Positions 7,572-16,796 of a stretch of DNA of 64,000 nucleotides are shown piece by piece (positions within the stretch are counted from its first letter, which is position 1; each line of letters starts with the position of its first letter). The stretch is from Shewanella putrefaciens. Lineage in GTDB: Bacteria > Pseudomonadota > Gammaproteobacteria > Enterobacterales > Shewanellaceae. Below the pieces are notes generated by a model that saw only the letters and a list, made by a program, of their open reading frames with translations, searched no databases and was not told the origin of the DNA. The position numbers and the translations under genes are program-made. The stretch covers positions 2,002,501 through 2,066,500 of the forward strand of contig NZ_CP066369.1 of the NCBI RefSeq assembly GCF_016406305.1, in the 5' to 3' direction.

Positions 7572-7991
7572 ATGAATTATCATGATCGCGATATATACGG
7601 TATTTATAATAACCCACAGTTCGCTGAGCCATTATCGACGCAGGGACCTGGTCCATATCTGATGGGGGCTGAAACTCTGATCGGCAACAGTGTTGTTAAC
7701 CATGCTGATGAGATCTTAGGGGACATCAAAGAAATTATGCTTGAAGTAGGAACTGGCCGTGTCGGTTATGCGGTACTCTCATTCAGTACTTATTTTGGCT
7801 TTGGAGAAAAGCTTTTTGCTGTGCCTTGGAAGATGCTGACACTTAATCCTGTGGAAAAATGTTTCGTGATGGACTTATCATTAGAAAGATTAAAAACGGC
7901 ACCAGGTTTTGACAAAGGTCATTGGCCAAATATGGCAGATGTTGAATGGGAAAAAAATCTGCATAATTATTATGGTAGTCAGCACGAATAA
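7572..7991 (+). CDS. PRC-barrel domain protein
   Basis: 139 aa from the ATG at 7572, preceded by AGAGG. The upstream in-frame extension has no ribosome site. The PRC-barrel core (about 30-110) reads LIGNSVVNHADEILGDIKEIMLEV... in register with the family pattern 'G..V.n..ge.lG.i.di..d...G.i.y', followed by FAVPWKML. Stand-alone PRC-barrel proteins of this kind occur in stress clusters and have no assigned activity. It is the only plus-strand gene of the cluster. A strong terminator follows. Confidence 0.85.
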   Translation: MNYHDRDIYGIYNNPQFAEPLSTQGPGPYLMGAETLIGNSVVNHADEILGDIKEIMLEVGTGRVGYAVLSFSTYFGFGEKLFAVPWKMLTLNPVEKCFVMDLSLERLKTAPGFDKGHWPNMADVEWEKNLHNYYGSQHE

Positions 7992-8000
7992 TTTTATAAT

Positions 8001-8030
8001 AAAAAGCAGGGATTTCTCTCCTGCTTTTTT
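8001..8030. terminator. bidirectional terminator between PRC-barrel and YqjK-like genes
   Basis: AAAAAGCAGG and CCTGCTTTTTT arms flank a short loop, symmetric enough to serve both convergent units. Confidence 0.8.
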
Positions 8031-8097
8031 CATTCAATCATTGATAGAAAATATGAACGAGTTGATTGTAACTGCTAGGTCGTCGTCCAAACGCATT

Positions 8098-8445
8098 TTA
8101 TCTAGGAGTTGGTTTGCTTAGCGTTGCAGCCATGGTTGGCTGTATGCGAGCTAACAACAAAGGTTTGATCCAGCGTAATCCCCAAAGTAACCAGAATGAA
8201 TAACTGCGAAGTGGTGCTAGCCATAGAAACAGACTTGTACGGACTTGATGTAACGGTTGCTTGCTGTGGTTTGCTGTGTAGCACCATATTAATCCTACAC
8301 CCAGTAACACTCCCCCTTGAATGACTGATGACTTCAGTTTTGTGGCCATTTGCGTTTGCAGTTGTTGGCGCTTGGTGCCGGTATGTTGTAAATGATCCAG
8401 ACATTGTTGAATGTTATTGCTGAGATTATCCTGTTTAGACATCAT
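8098..8445 (-). CDS. YqjK-like third gene of a YqjD-YqjE-type operon
   Basis: 115 aa. Residues 1-35 form a charged, helix-prone N-terminus (QQCLDHLQHTGTKRQQLQTQ), then come one or two hydrophobic segments (about 42-58 and 72-98). Sequence similarity to E. coli YqjK is weak, and the call rests mainly on position as the third gene of the operon. ATGATG at 8445 overlaps the end of the upstream gene, with AAGGAG just before it, so translation is probably coupled. Confidence 0.55.
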   Translation of the reverse strand: MMSKQDNLSNNIQQCLDHLQHTGTKRQQLQTQMATKLKSSVIQGGVLLGVGLIWCYTANHSKQPLHQVRTSLFLWLAPLRSYSFWLLWGLRWIKPLLLARIQPTMAATLSKPTPR

Positions 8446-8905
8446 TACTGCTCCTTGGCTCTTGGGGGGACGATGTAGCCGTCTCTACCTTTGTCACCGA
8501 TAGACTTTCAATGGTGGCTGGAAACCGCAGAAAACGACTGTGATAACGGATCAACCTTACGCAAACAAAAATAGCCAATAGTTGTAGCAACCATAGCAGC
8601 AGTATACCTTGCCAGGGCAAAAGTCCAATGGCTTGAAGGCCTAACCACAGCAATTGCAAGGATAACACCCAAGTGCTTAACAGCAATAAAGCTATAAAAA
8701 AGCCAAGGATGCACATTGCAACTAGGCTTTCTGCAGCACGCTGAATTTCAAGAGTAAGCAATTGTAATTGTTGCCTACACTGAATGCGGACTTGCTGGAT
8801 AAACTGAGTAAGCAGTCCGCTAAGGCTAGTGTTATTGTTGGGTAAGGACTCTGCTATCGTCTCGGTTTGTGTAGGCACCTTGGCAGTTGGTATTTTAGTC
8901 GGCAC
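8435..8905 (-). CDS. phage holin family membrane protein (YqjE-like)
   Basis: 156 aa with a GTG start that overlaps the last codons of the DUF883 gene. A hydrophilic N-terminus with a helical segment (about 28-60) is followed by two long membrane helices (about 62-88 and 95-118) and a polar tail. The pattern and gene order match YqjE / Pfam Phage_holin_3_6. In E. coli these proteins accompany the membrane-bound, ribosome-associating YqjD; no lysis role is implied. Confidence 0.75.
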   Translation of the reverse strand: MPTKIPTAKVPTQTETIAESLPNNNTSLSGLLTQFIQQVRIQCRQQLQLLTLEIQRAAESLVAMCILGFFIALLLLSTWVLSLQLLWLGLQAIGLLPWQGILLLWLLQLLAIFVCVRLIRYHSRFLRFPATIESLSVTKVETATSSPQEPRSSNDV

Positions 8906-9221
8906 GGGATTTCAGCAACCAGCTAAGAGCAAACCCAGTGAGGAGGGCTGCACTCAGCACTGTGATTGGACGGCGTTGTATTTGACCGCGCACAGCATTG
9001 CCTAAACGGATCCCTGTTGCATTTAGCTGCTCAGAGCGCATGTCAAAATTCTCAACGCCTTGACTGGCTGCACTGGTAAGTTTATCAACAGTATCATGGG
9101 CTTTAGCACTTAAGTGGTCAATGGCTGGGTGTGCCTCAGCCAAAGCATCATCAATAGCATTGTTTAAGCCCTTTGATTTAGTATCTGTAGTGGTTTTAGT
9201 TGTGTCTATGGGTGTTTGCAT
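8895..9221 (-). CDS. DUF883 (ElaB/YqjD-type) inner-membrane protein
   Basis: 108 aa. A long amphipathic helix region (about 20-80) is followed by a C-terminal hydrophobic anchor (about 86-103) preceded by RPITVLSAALLTGF, the classic ElaB/YqjD tail. Such proteins are stationary-phase, tail-anchored membrane proteins reported to associate with ribosomes. The start has GAGG 5 bases upstream. It leads a three-gene overlapping operon and has shared site D 83 bases upstream. Confidence 0.88.
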   Translation of the reverse strand: MQTPIDTTKTTTDTKSKGLNNAIDDALAEAHPAIDHLSAKAHDTVDKLTSAASQGVENFDMRSEQLNATGIRLGNAVRGQIQRRPITVLSAALLTGFALSWLLKSRAD

Positions 9222-9304
9222 AGGTACCTCAAATAGATGCCCTAGTCGCAGAATTGCTTTATGGGGCAGGATACTTACTCTTGCAGCTTTAAAATTTTTA
9301 TTCC

Positions 9305-9318
9305 GTGCGATGGCGCAC
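9305..9318 (-). promoter_or_regulatory. shared palindrome, site D (upstream of the DUF883 operon)
   Basis: GTGCGATGGCGCAC, the most symmetric copy (GTGCG-N4-CGCAC), 83 bases before the DUF883 start. AT-rich sequence follows directly on the minus strand, as at sites A-C. Confidence 0.55.
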
Positions 9319-9636
9319 CCACTTTGTTAGTTATGTAATTGAGATGGCACTTTAGCTATAGTTAACTGGCTAATTTTGTTCATATCTCTTTTTAACAGCA
9401 ATTTTATCAATCAGTAAATAATTTGTATTAATTTTAATGCGTTGGGCATTTAACTAAATTTGCTTGTGTCCTAAATACTCAAACTCATTGGAGTACCTGT
9501 TTTATAGTGTCGGGTGTTTAGATTTTTACTGTTATTGTATATCTACTCGATAAATTCAGTGTTGAGTTCACTAAAGTCGTCTTCATTGTTATAGCTCAAC
9601 TCTTTGGTATTGAGCTTTTCACCTAAAGGATGTTAT
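9319..9636. other. AT-rich divergent intergenic region
   Basis: With 9222-9304 it separates the divergent DUF883 operon and antiporter gene by about 415 bases. It is strongly AT-rich. No frame longer than a shadow is present, and I see no RNA gene; it presumably holds the antiporter promoter. Confidence 0.4.
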
Positions 9637-11535
9637 ATGGTTGAACAAATTACTGGGATGTTAGCACTGATTGGCGTGCTATCACTTTTCTGTCAATGGA
9701 TTGGTTGGAAGTTAAGGCTACCTGCCATTTTACCTCTGCTGCTCTGTGGGCTGACTCTCGGACCCGGATTTGGGGTGCTCAATCCCGATGCGATATTTGG
9801 CGATTTGCTGTTTCCCATTATTTCCCTTGGGGTTGCGGTGATTCTGTTTGAAGGTGCATTAACCCTCAATTTTAAAGAAATCAAAGATCATGGCCGTATG
9901 GTAACTCATCTTGTGACCATTGGTACTTTCATCACTTGGGCCTGTATCAGCGGCGCCACTTTTTATCTACTCGATTTTAGTTTGGATATCGCCCTATTGT
10001 TTGGTGCATTGGTGGTTGTAACTGGCCCAACTGTGATTGTGCCTATGCTTAGAAGTGTGCGACCTAAGTCGCAGCTTGCCAGTATTCTGCGCTGGGAGGG
10101 GATAGTGATTGATCCCATAGGTGCATTGTTAGCTGTATTAGTGTTTGAATATATTACGGTATCTGGCGACCCCACCACCCATGTGCTTTTTGCTTTAGGT
10201 TCTATGCTGTCACTTGGCCTCGGGCTGGGGGCGATATCTGGTTATCTCGTTGGCCAAGTATTGCGCCATAACCTTTTACCCCATTATTTGCGTAACACTG
10301 CGGTGTTAACTCTGATGTTAGGGATTTTTGTGGCATCAAATCTCTTACAGGAAGAATCGGGATTACTGACGGTGACAGTCATGGGCATTTGGCTCGCCAA
10401 TATGCGAGGGGTGGATATTGCAGAAATTCTTGAATTTAAAGAGACCTTAACTGTACTGCTGATTTCTGCCTTGTTTATTTTATTGGCGGCGCGCTTAGAT
10501 TCCAACGCCATGATGGATTTAGGTTGGGGCGGTGTTGGGGTCCTCGCGGTCACTATGCTAATCGCAAGGCCATTGAGTATTTGGGTGTCTGGCATTGGAA
10601 CGTCACTATCAAAAGCGGATAAGTGGTTTTTATGTTGGATTGCGCCGCGGGGGATTGTTGCCGCGGCGGTGTCGTCATTATTTGCGATTAAATTAGAAGC
10701 CAATAATGTGCAGGGCGCCGATGCTATTGTGCCTTTAGTATTTTTAATCATTATCGGCACTGTGGTTATTCAAAGTTTAACCGCGGGCCGCTGGGCGAAA
10801 TACCTTGGGGTAACATCGGGTTCGGCTCAAGGCTTATTAATTTTCGGTGCCTCTAAGTTTTCCCGCGAGTTGGCAAAAATCCTAAAGGCGAAGGATGTGA
10901 AAGTGCTGCTGGCCGACAGCAACTGGGATAACATTCGCCTCGCGCGGATGGATAATATTCCGGTGTATTTTGGTAATCCTGCCTCGGAACATGCTGAAAC
11001 CTATATGGATTTAACTGGGATTGGCCGAGTGCTGATCATGTCGCCCTACAAACAGTTAAACCCGCTGGTGACCTTTTATTTTCAAGACCTATTAGGCTTA
11101 AAGAAGGTTTTTGGTCTTAACAATGCTGAGCAGGGCAGTGCACGGCATCAGTTATCTGAGTCCTATAAACAGCGGTTATGCCTCTTTGGTGATGCGGTTT
11201 CCTACGCCAAAATCGCCAGCCAAATGGCGAAAGGGGCGCAGCTTAAAGTTACAAACTTAACCGAAAACTTTACCTTTGAGCATTTCCGTAAGCGTTATGG
11301 TGAAACTGCTTTGCCCTTAGTGTATTTAACCAAAGAAGGCAAAGTGACCATAGTTTCTGGCAATGATACCCAATTCCCTAGTGGCATCGAGTTAATCAGC
11401 CTATTGCCAGTTGAAGCCCTTGAAGAAGCCAAAATCCAACAGGCGATTGCGGAGCAAGAAGCGATTGTGGCGCAGGCCAAAGTGGCGGAAGAAGCGGCAC
11501 TTGCTAAAACTAAAGCGGAGGAGGTTACTGAGTAA
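9637..11535 (+). CDS. CPA1-type cation:proton antiporter with C-terminal TrkA-N-like domain
   Basis: 632 aa from the ATG at 9637, preceded by AAAGGA. About 12 membrane helices (about 1-395) form a Na+/H+ exchanger domain; the region LFGALVVVTGPTVIVPML and the downstream IVIDPIGALLAVLVFEY segment (Asp-Pro) match the ion-binding core of NhaP-like proteins. Residues about 405-520 form a Rossmann-like TrkA-N domain (LLIFGASKFSRELAKIL), suggesting nucleotide regulation. The tail (about 590-632) is an Ala/Glu/Lys-rich helix. Its likely role is pH and sodium homeostasis; the ion is not proven. Confidence 0.88.
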   Translation: MVEQITGMLALIGVLSLFCQWIGWKLRLPAILPLLLCGLTLGPGFGVLNPDAIFGDLLFPIISLGVAVILFEGALTLNFKEIKDHGRMVTHLVTIGTFITWACISGATFYLLDFSLDIALLFGALVVVTGPTVIVPMLRSVRPKSQLASILRWEGIVIDPIGALLAVLVFEYITVSGDPTTHVLFALGSMLSLGLGLGAISGYLVGQVLRHNLLPHYLRNTAVLTLMLGIFVASNLLQEESGLLTVTVMGIWLANMRGVDIAEILEFKETLTVLLISALFILLAARLDSNAMMDLGWGGVGVLAVTMLIARPLSIWVSGIGTSLSKADKWFLCWIAPRGIVAAAVSSLFAIKLEANNVQGADAIVPLVFLIIIGTVVIQSLTAGRWAKYLGVTSGSAQGLLIFGASKFSRELAKILKAKDVKVLLADSNWDNIRLARMDNIPVYFGNPASEHAETYMDLTGIGRVLIMSPYKQLNPLVTFYFQDLLGLKKVFGLNNAEQGSARHQLSESYKQRLCLFGDAVSYAKIASQMAKGAQLKVTNLTENFTFEHFRKRYGETALPLVYLTKEGKVTIVSGNDTQFPSGIELISLLPVEALEEAKIQQAIAEQEAIVAQAKVAEEAALAKTKAEEVTE

Positions 11536-11709
11536 TTAAGACTTAAAAAACAGATGCTAACACTATAATTAGTGACGAAGCAGACAAGGGGTGGCAGATA
11601 ACGTGATAAAGAGTTAGCTTGAGCATGTAATAGGGTATCACTGCCATGTTTTATCTTGTTAATACGACAAGCTCACCCTTATATTCGCAAGTTAAACTGG
11701 AGAATACCA

Positions 11710-13008
11710 ATGTTGAAATATTCCACACTCATGTACTTGAGTCTTGTGTTCGGGCAGGTGCAAGCTGCTGACCAATGGCTACTAACAACGGATCTCTGGG
11801 GTAATCCTGTATATGGCACACTGACTTTAACACTCAACGGTGACAATCTCAGTGGTGATATAGATGGTGACAAGCTGAGCGGACATCGCCAAGGCGCAAG
11901 TCTCATATTTGAAAGCATTAATATGGATGGCACTGTCTATAACTATGAGGGTAAGATGCAAGACAATACCATCGATGGTATTGCCGATTTTCCGGATACC
12001 AATAATCCGAGTGTTCGAGTGAAACATGCCTTCTCGGCACGGAAAATAGCCACCCGTCCAGAAGGCCAACCGCGGCTTTATGAATTCATGCCAACGAACT
12101 ATTCCAATCTATTTGATCCTCATCGCACCCCCGTCCTTACGATTTGGCCAGGTGATACAGTACAAACAAAAACGATTGACTCGGGTGGGGTCGATGAGCA
12201 TGGTGAGACTAAGGCTCTATTTGGAAATCCGCAAACTGGCCCTTTCTTTATTGCCACAGCAGCGCCAGGGGATACGCTGGTAATACGGATAAATCGCCTT
12301 AGATTGAATCGAGATTATGCTGATAGTTTGGATGCGATTGTTGGGCGAGCATTGGGGGCTCGTTTTGCGACTCAAGCGGATGAACTTGGCAAGCCTGTGC
12401 GCTGGAAATTGGACAGAGAGCGCGGAATTGCAAGCTTGGAAACGCCAACTGAACATTTAAAAGACTACACAGTTAAAGTGCGGCCTATGCTAGGCGGGCT
12501 TGCGGTTGCACCTGGTTTTGGCTCTGCGCCGATATCTACGGGTGATACCGGACGTTTTGGCGGTAACATGGACTTTAACGAAGTGATTGAAGGCAATATT
12601 GTTTATTTACCCGTGCAACAACCCGGTGCTTTACTCTATCTTGGCGATGCTCATGCGTTGCAGGGAGATGGTGAAACCTCGCAGTATGCTTTAGAAACCT
12701 CTATGGATGTAGAATTCACGGTTGATGTGATCAAAGCTAAATCGATAGCGATGCCGCGTGTTGAATCACCGGATCAGCTTATGGTCTTAGGTCAGGCGGG
12801 ATCATTAGATGAGGCATTACGCTCGGCGACGACAGGGCTTATTCAATGGTTACAACAAGATTATGGCTTGACGCTGCCAGAATGTGCGATTCTCCTCGGC
12901 AGTGCTGCTCATTATTCTGTTCCTAATCTCGCGGGGCGCAGTGTTGGTGTTGCCTTGAAGCTTGATAAGACACTGCTGACTATGCCTCGTTTGAAGGGTA
13001 AAGGGTAA
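11710..13008 (+). CDS. exported acetamidase/formamidase family protein
   Basis: 432 aa from the ATG at 11710 (GGAG 8 bases upstream), which gives a clean signal peptide (about 1-20, ending VQAAD). An N-terminal beta-rich segment (about 21-115) precedes the acetamidase/formamidase fold (about 120-425). Conserved metal/active-site segments are present, including HGETKALFGNPQTGPF and LGDAHALQGDGE. Members hydrolyse short amides to ammonia and the acid. The periplasmic location and the extra N-terminal domain set it apart from the usual cytoplasmic form of about 310 aa, so the substrate is uncertain. Confidence 0.8.
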   Translation: MLKYSTLMYLSLVFGQVQAADQWLLTTDLWGNPVYGTLTLTLNGDNLSGDIDGDKLSGHRQGASLIFESINMDGTVYNYEGKMQDNTIDGIADFPDTNNPSVRVKHAFSARKIATRPEGQPRLYEFMPTNYSNLFDPHRTPVLTIWPGDTVQTKTIDSGGVDEHGETKALFGNPQTGPFFIATAAPGDTLVIRINRLRLNRDYADSLDAIVGRALGARFATQADELGKPVRWKLDRERGIASLETPTEHLKDYTVKVRPMLGGLAVAPGFGSAPISTGDTGRFGGNMDFNEVIEGNIVYLPVQQPGALLYLGDAHALQGDGETSQYALETSMDVEFTVDVIKAKSIAMPRVESPDQLMVLGQAGSLDEALRSATTGLIQWLQQDYGLTLPECAILLGSAAHYSVPNLAGRSVGVALKLDKTLLTMPRLKGKG

Positions 13009-13110
13009 GCTATGTTAATGCAAAATAGCTTTAGTCATGTAGCTGTGAAGTTTTCTCTGATTGGGTTCGTATCATCTTGAGCGGCGGATCCGGAACGGGA
13101 CACTTACTAT

Positions 13111-13140
13111 AAAAAAAGGAGGCTAATTAGCCTCCTTTTT
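13111..13140. terminator. bidirectional terminator between the amidase-like gene and fadE
   Basis: AAAGGAGGCTAATTAGCCTCCTTTTT, a perfect stem with A and T runs on both sides, between two convergent genes. Confidence 0.85.
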
Positions 13141-13165
13141 GTAGTTTTGGATCTTACTGAGTGGA

Positions 13166-15613
13166 TTACGCAGCGCGTTCCTGTGAAACGGTGGCAACCA
13201 CTTCAGGGCGCAGTTCGGCTGGGTCAAAGTCATCCACATTGATAGACTTCATACGACCAATTTCTGCTCTTTCAAGTAATTGCACTTCGGCATCGCTCAA
13301 TACCCCTAGGGCTTTACCCTCTGCGGCGACTTTATCTAACCACATAAATGGCAGACGTTTACCGCTGGCCTTGCATACCTTATCGAATAAAGGCTCTGAG
13401 GCGAGGATATCTTTGAGCGTTTGTTCTTGAATACCCACAGCATTGTGCTCAGAGTTAGTCCAGAACTGGCCCTTACCTAAACGATCACGGCTCTCACAGG
13501 GCGTTTGCATGATCTTAGCCACTTTATGATCTAGCACATCGCTTGGACGTTTCAGTGGACGGCCGAATGGGAACATCACTGCGCGTAATACGCCGCCAAG
13601 GCCCATAGGGAAGTTATCCAATAAGTCGTCTAATGAAGCCTGTAACTTGTACAGAGCATCTTCAACCGCCCATTGTACCAATGGCAAGTCGTCGGTTTGA
13701 CGGCCTTCATCTTGGTAACGCTTGAGCGTCGCCGATGCAAGATATAGCTGGCTTAATAGATCACCTAAACGGGCTGAGATACGTTCTTTACGTTTTAAGT
13801 TACCACCCAAAGTTGCCATAGCTAAGTCAGAAAGCAGGGCAAGGTTGGCACTGAAACGGTTCATATGTTGATAATAACGCTTGGTTTTATCAGAGTAAGG
13901 CGCATTAGAGAAGCGGCTTGAGGTTAATCCTAACCAGAAGCTACGGACAAAGTTACTGGTCGCAAAACCAATGTGACCGAAAATTGCCGCATCGAAGTTA
14001 GCTAAGCCTTGGCCAGATTCATTATCAAACGCGGACTCCATTTCTGCGAGCACGTACGGATGGCAACGGATAGCGCCTTGGCCGTAGATGATCATCGAAC
14101 GAGTCAGGATATTTGCGCCTTCAACAGTAATCGCAATGGGCGCGGCTTGATAGCCACGGCCTAAGTAGTTGTTAGGGCCTAAACACACACCTTTACCGCC
14201 GTGGATATCCATGGCATCGATTACGCATTTCTGCATACGATCTGTCAGGTGATATTTCACGATAGCCGAGATAACCGAAGGTTTTTCACCTAAGTCGATA
14301 CCTGTAGTGGTTAATGACGTTACCGCGTCCATCAGGTAGGCGTTACCACCGATGCGTGCCATTGGCTCTTCAATCCCTTCTAACTTACCAATAGGGAGTT
14401 TGAATTGGCGACGAATACGCGCATAGGCACCGGTTGCTAAGGCTGCGGTTTTCACGCCACCGGCAGAGTTTGATGGCAGAGTAATACCACGACCCACAGA
14501 TAAACATTCCACCAGCATGCGCCAGCCTTGGCCTGCCATTTTCGGGCCGCCAATAATAAAGCTTAATGGGACGAACACTTCGTTGCCGCGGGTTGGACCG
14601 TTTTGGAACATACAGTTCAGCGGGAAGTGACGACGACCAGTTTCAACGCCTTCAACATCGGTTGGGATCAGCGCACAGGTAATGCCGAGTTCTTCTTTAT
14701 CACCGAGTAGATGATCAGGATCGCGCAGTTTAAACGCTAAACCTAATACGGTCGCGACAGGGGCGAGGGTGATATAACGCTTGTTCCAGGTCAGTTTCAT
14801 CCCCAGAACTTCTTCACCTTCCCACTTGCCTTTACACACGATACCAAAGTCAGGGATAGAACCCGCATCGCTACCGGCCTCAGGGCTGGTCAGGGCGAAA
14901 CAGGGCACTTCTAACCCTTTGGCTAAACGGGGTAAATAGTAGTTTTGTTGTTCAGGCGTGCCATAGTGTTGCAGCAATTCGCCAGGGCCTAAAGAGTTAG
15001 GTACGCCAACAGTTGAAGCCAATTCGCTGCTTAAGCCCGCCAGCTTTTGTAACACGCGGGATTGGGCATAAGCTGAATATTCTAAACCGCCGTACTTTTT
15101 CTTAATGATCATGGCGAAGAAACCGTGATCTTTGAGGTATTGCCATACTTCAGCAGGCAAATCAGCGAGTTGGTGTGATACTTGGTGCTGGTTCACCATG
15201 CGGCACACTTCTTCAACTGGGCCATCGAGGAAGGCTTGTTCATCTGCACTTAAACGCGCAACTGGGTAGTTATGGAGTTTTTTCCAGTTAGGGTTACCCG
15301 CAAACAGATCTGCTTCCCACCAAGTGGTGCCGGCTTCAATCGCTTCTTTTTCGGTTGAAGACATTTCCGGCATAATGCCACGGTATACCTTCATCAGTGG
15401 GCGACTGATCACATTTTGTCTAAATGCACTGATGTTCAGTGGCAGCGCGATCACGAGGAAAATGATCCAAGAGATAGGGCCGACAACATCGAGTGTCCAT
15501 CCTGCTGTCATCACAACAGCGGCTGCAATAGTGGCAGTGAGCAAAGATACCCGAAGGTAAGCTAGGGCTCCTAGCACTAAGATCATGGCGATGATCCAAA
15601 GTAGGGTAGTCAC
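13166..15613 (-). CDS. fadE: acyl-CoA dehydrogenase
   Basis: 815 aa from a GTG at 15613. That start is preceded by AAGGAG at 7 bases and gives the same length as E. coli FadE (814 aa); a longer frame lacks a ribosome site. FadE catalyses the first, FAD-dependent step of fatty-acid beta-oxidation. Two N-terminal membrane helices (about 3-50) are followed by the dehydrogenase core, with [29 protein letters not shown] and [20 protein letters not shown] nearly identical to E. coli. The C-terminus has the FadE-specific extension ([12 protein letters not shown]). A PsrA-like palindrome lies 138 bases upstream. Confidence 0.97.
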   Translation of the reverse strand: MTTLLWIIAMILVLGALAYLRVSLLTATIAAAVVMTAGWTLDVVGPISWIIFLVIALPLNISAFRQNVISRPLMKVYRGIMPEMSSTEKEAIEAGTTWWEADLFAGNPNWKKLHNYPVARLSADEQAFLDGPVEEVCRMVNQHQVSHQLADLPAEVWQYLKDHGFFAMIIKKKYGGLEYSAYAQSRVLQKLAGLSSELASTVGVPNSLGPGELLQHYGTPEQQNYYLPRLAKGLEVPCFALTSPEAGSDAGSIPDFGIVCKGKWEGEEVLGMKLTWNKRYITLAPVATVLGLAFKLRDPDHLLGDKEELGITCALIPTDVEGVETGRRHFPLNCMFQNGPTRGNEVFVPLSFIIGGPKMAGQGWRMLVECLSVGRGITLPSNSAGGVKTAALATGAYARIRRQFKLPIGKLEGIEEPMARIGGNAYLMDAVTSLTTTGIDLGEKPSVISAIVKYHLTDRMQKCVIDAMDIHGGKGVCLGPNNYLGRGYQAAPIAITVEGANILTRSMIIYGQGAIRCHPYVLAEMESAFDNESGQGLANFDAAIFGHIGFATSNFVRSFWLGLTSSRFSNAPYSDKTKRYYQHMNRFSANLALLSDLAMATLGGNLKRKERISARLGDLLSQLYLASATLKRYQDEGRQTDDLPLVQWAVEDALYKLQASLDDLLDNFPMGLGGVLRAVMFPFGRPLKRPSDVLDHKVAKIMQTPCESRDRLGKGQFWTNSEHNAVGIQEQTLKDILASEPLFDKVCKASGKRLPFMWLDKVAAEGKALGVLSDAEVQLLERAEIGRMKSINVDDFDPAELRPEVVATVSQERAA

Positions 15614-15750
15614 TGTAATTCTCCTTAAGTATGACCGAGTGCCAACCACAGGTCATAGCGAGTTTTGTTGATTGCGATCACAATTATAGTTTGTGGTCAG
15701 ACCTGTGTCGCATAAAAGTTAAACCTAAGGCAATTTTAATACAAGCATTT

Positions 15751-15768
15751 TTCAAACAATTGTTTAAA
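15751..15768. promoter_or_regulatory. candidate PsrA operator upstream of fadE
   Basis: TTCAAACAATTGTTTAAA, centred on the perfect palindrome AAACAATTGTTT. This resembles the PsrA consensus (CAAAC-N-GTTTG), and PsrA is the known fatty-acid-responsive repressor of fad genes in Shewanella and Pseudomonas. It lies between fadE and the divergent amidotransferase gene. Confidence 0.55.
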
Positions 15769-15856
15769 TTTTTTGTCGATTTTGATCATTCCACAAATGT
15801 CATCAACTAGTTACAATGCAAAACCGTAGAGCGTTGAGAGAAAATAGGCGAGAGAT

Positions 15857-16636
15857 ATGTGTGAATTACTGGCGATGAGTGCCAATGTGCCGACCGATAT
15901 TGTGTTTAGTTTTACGGGATTAGCGCAACGTGGTGGGGTCACGGGGCCCCATGTTGACGGTTGGGGGATCACTTTTTATGAGGGTAAAGGTAGCCGTACT
16001 TTTAAAGATGCTTGCCCGAGCAGTGAATCCCATATTGCCAAATTGATCCAATCCTACCCCATTAAGAGTGAGGTAGTGATAAGCCATATTCGTCAAGCTA
16101 ATCGCGGTTGTGTATCGCTGGAAAACACTCACCCTTTCACCCGCGAGTTATGGGGCCGTTATTGGACCTATGCCCATAATGGCCAGTTGACGGACTATCA
16201 GACCAAGTTTCAGGTCTCGCGTTATCAGAGCGTAGGCGACACCGACAGTGAACTCGCTTTTTGCTGGATACTCGAGCAAGTTGCGGCCAAGTTTGGCGAC
16301 CGTCGCCCCGAGGATATGCTGGCGGTATTTCGATTTGTCGCATCACTTGCCGAGCAAATTCGCGCCCTTGGGGTGTTTAATATGATCTTAAGCGATGGCG
16401 AGCACTTGATGAGTTATTGCAGTAACAACTTATGTTACATCACTCGCCGCGCGCCTTTTGGCAAAGCAAAACTGATCGACACGGATGTAGTGATTGATTT
16501 TGATAAGGAAACAACTCCCCACGATGTAGTGACAGTGATCGCCACTCGGCCATTAACTGAGAATGAAAACTGGCATGTCATGCAGCCAGGTAATTGGAAA
16601 TTATTCCGCTTGGGTGAGCCGCTAATCGATTGCTGA
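15857..16636 (+). CDS. class II glutamine amidotransferase (YafJ-like)
   Basis: 259 aa. The N-terminus MCELLAMSAN places the nucleophile Cys at position 2, and the Ntn core follows with GWGITFYEG, SHIRQANRG and TYAHNGQL. The family transfers ammonia from glutamine, but YafJ itself has no assigned acceptor. In E. coli yafJ also sits close to fadE, so the neighbourhood is conserved. Length agrees with YafJ (255 aa). Confidence 0.88.
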   Translation: MCELLAMSANVPTDIVFSFTGLAQRGGVTGPHVDGWGITFYEGKGSRTFKDACPSSESHIAKLIQSYPIKSEVVISHIRQANRGCVSLENTHPFTRELWGRYWTYAHNGQLTDYQTKFQVSRYQSVGDTDSELAFCWILEQVAAKFGDRRPEDMLAVFRFVASLAEQIRALGVFNMILSDGEHLMSYCSNNLCYITRRAPFGKAKLIDTDVVIDFDKETTPHDVVTVIATRPLTENENWHVMQPGNWKLFRLGEPLIDC

Positions 16637-16796
16637 GTCTAACCTTGGTTATCCCGGCTTTGACTGTGACCTTTGGCCTTTGTGCTCCATGTGCCAAGCA
16701 ACGCGGTGATGGCAGAGTCGCGTATAAAATAGCGCCATCTGCCACACGGGTTTATTAGCCAGCCTAGGATTAATTGCTTATTGGTTGCTGCTTGGG

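Noticed and set aside
8435..8905. prophage remnant suggested by the holin-type protein
   Set aside because: The gene lies in a YqjD-YqjE-YqjK-like operon of chromosomal stress proteins; no phage genes are nearby.
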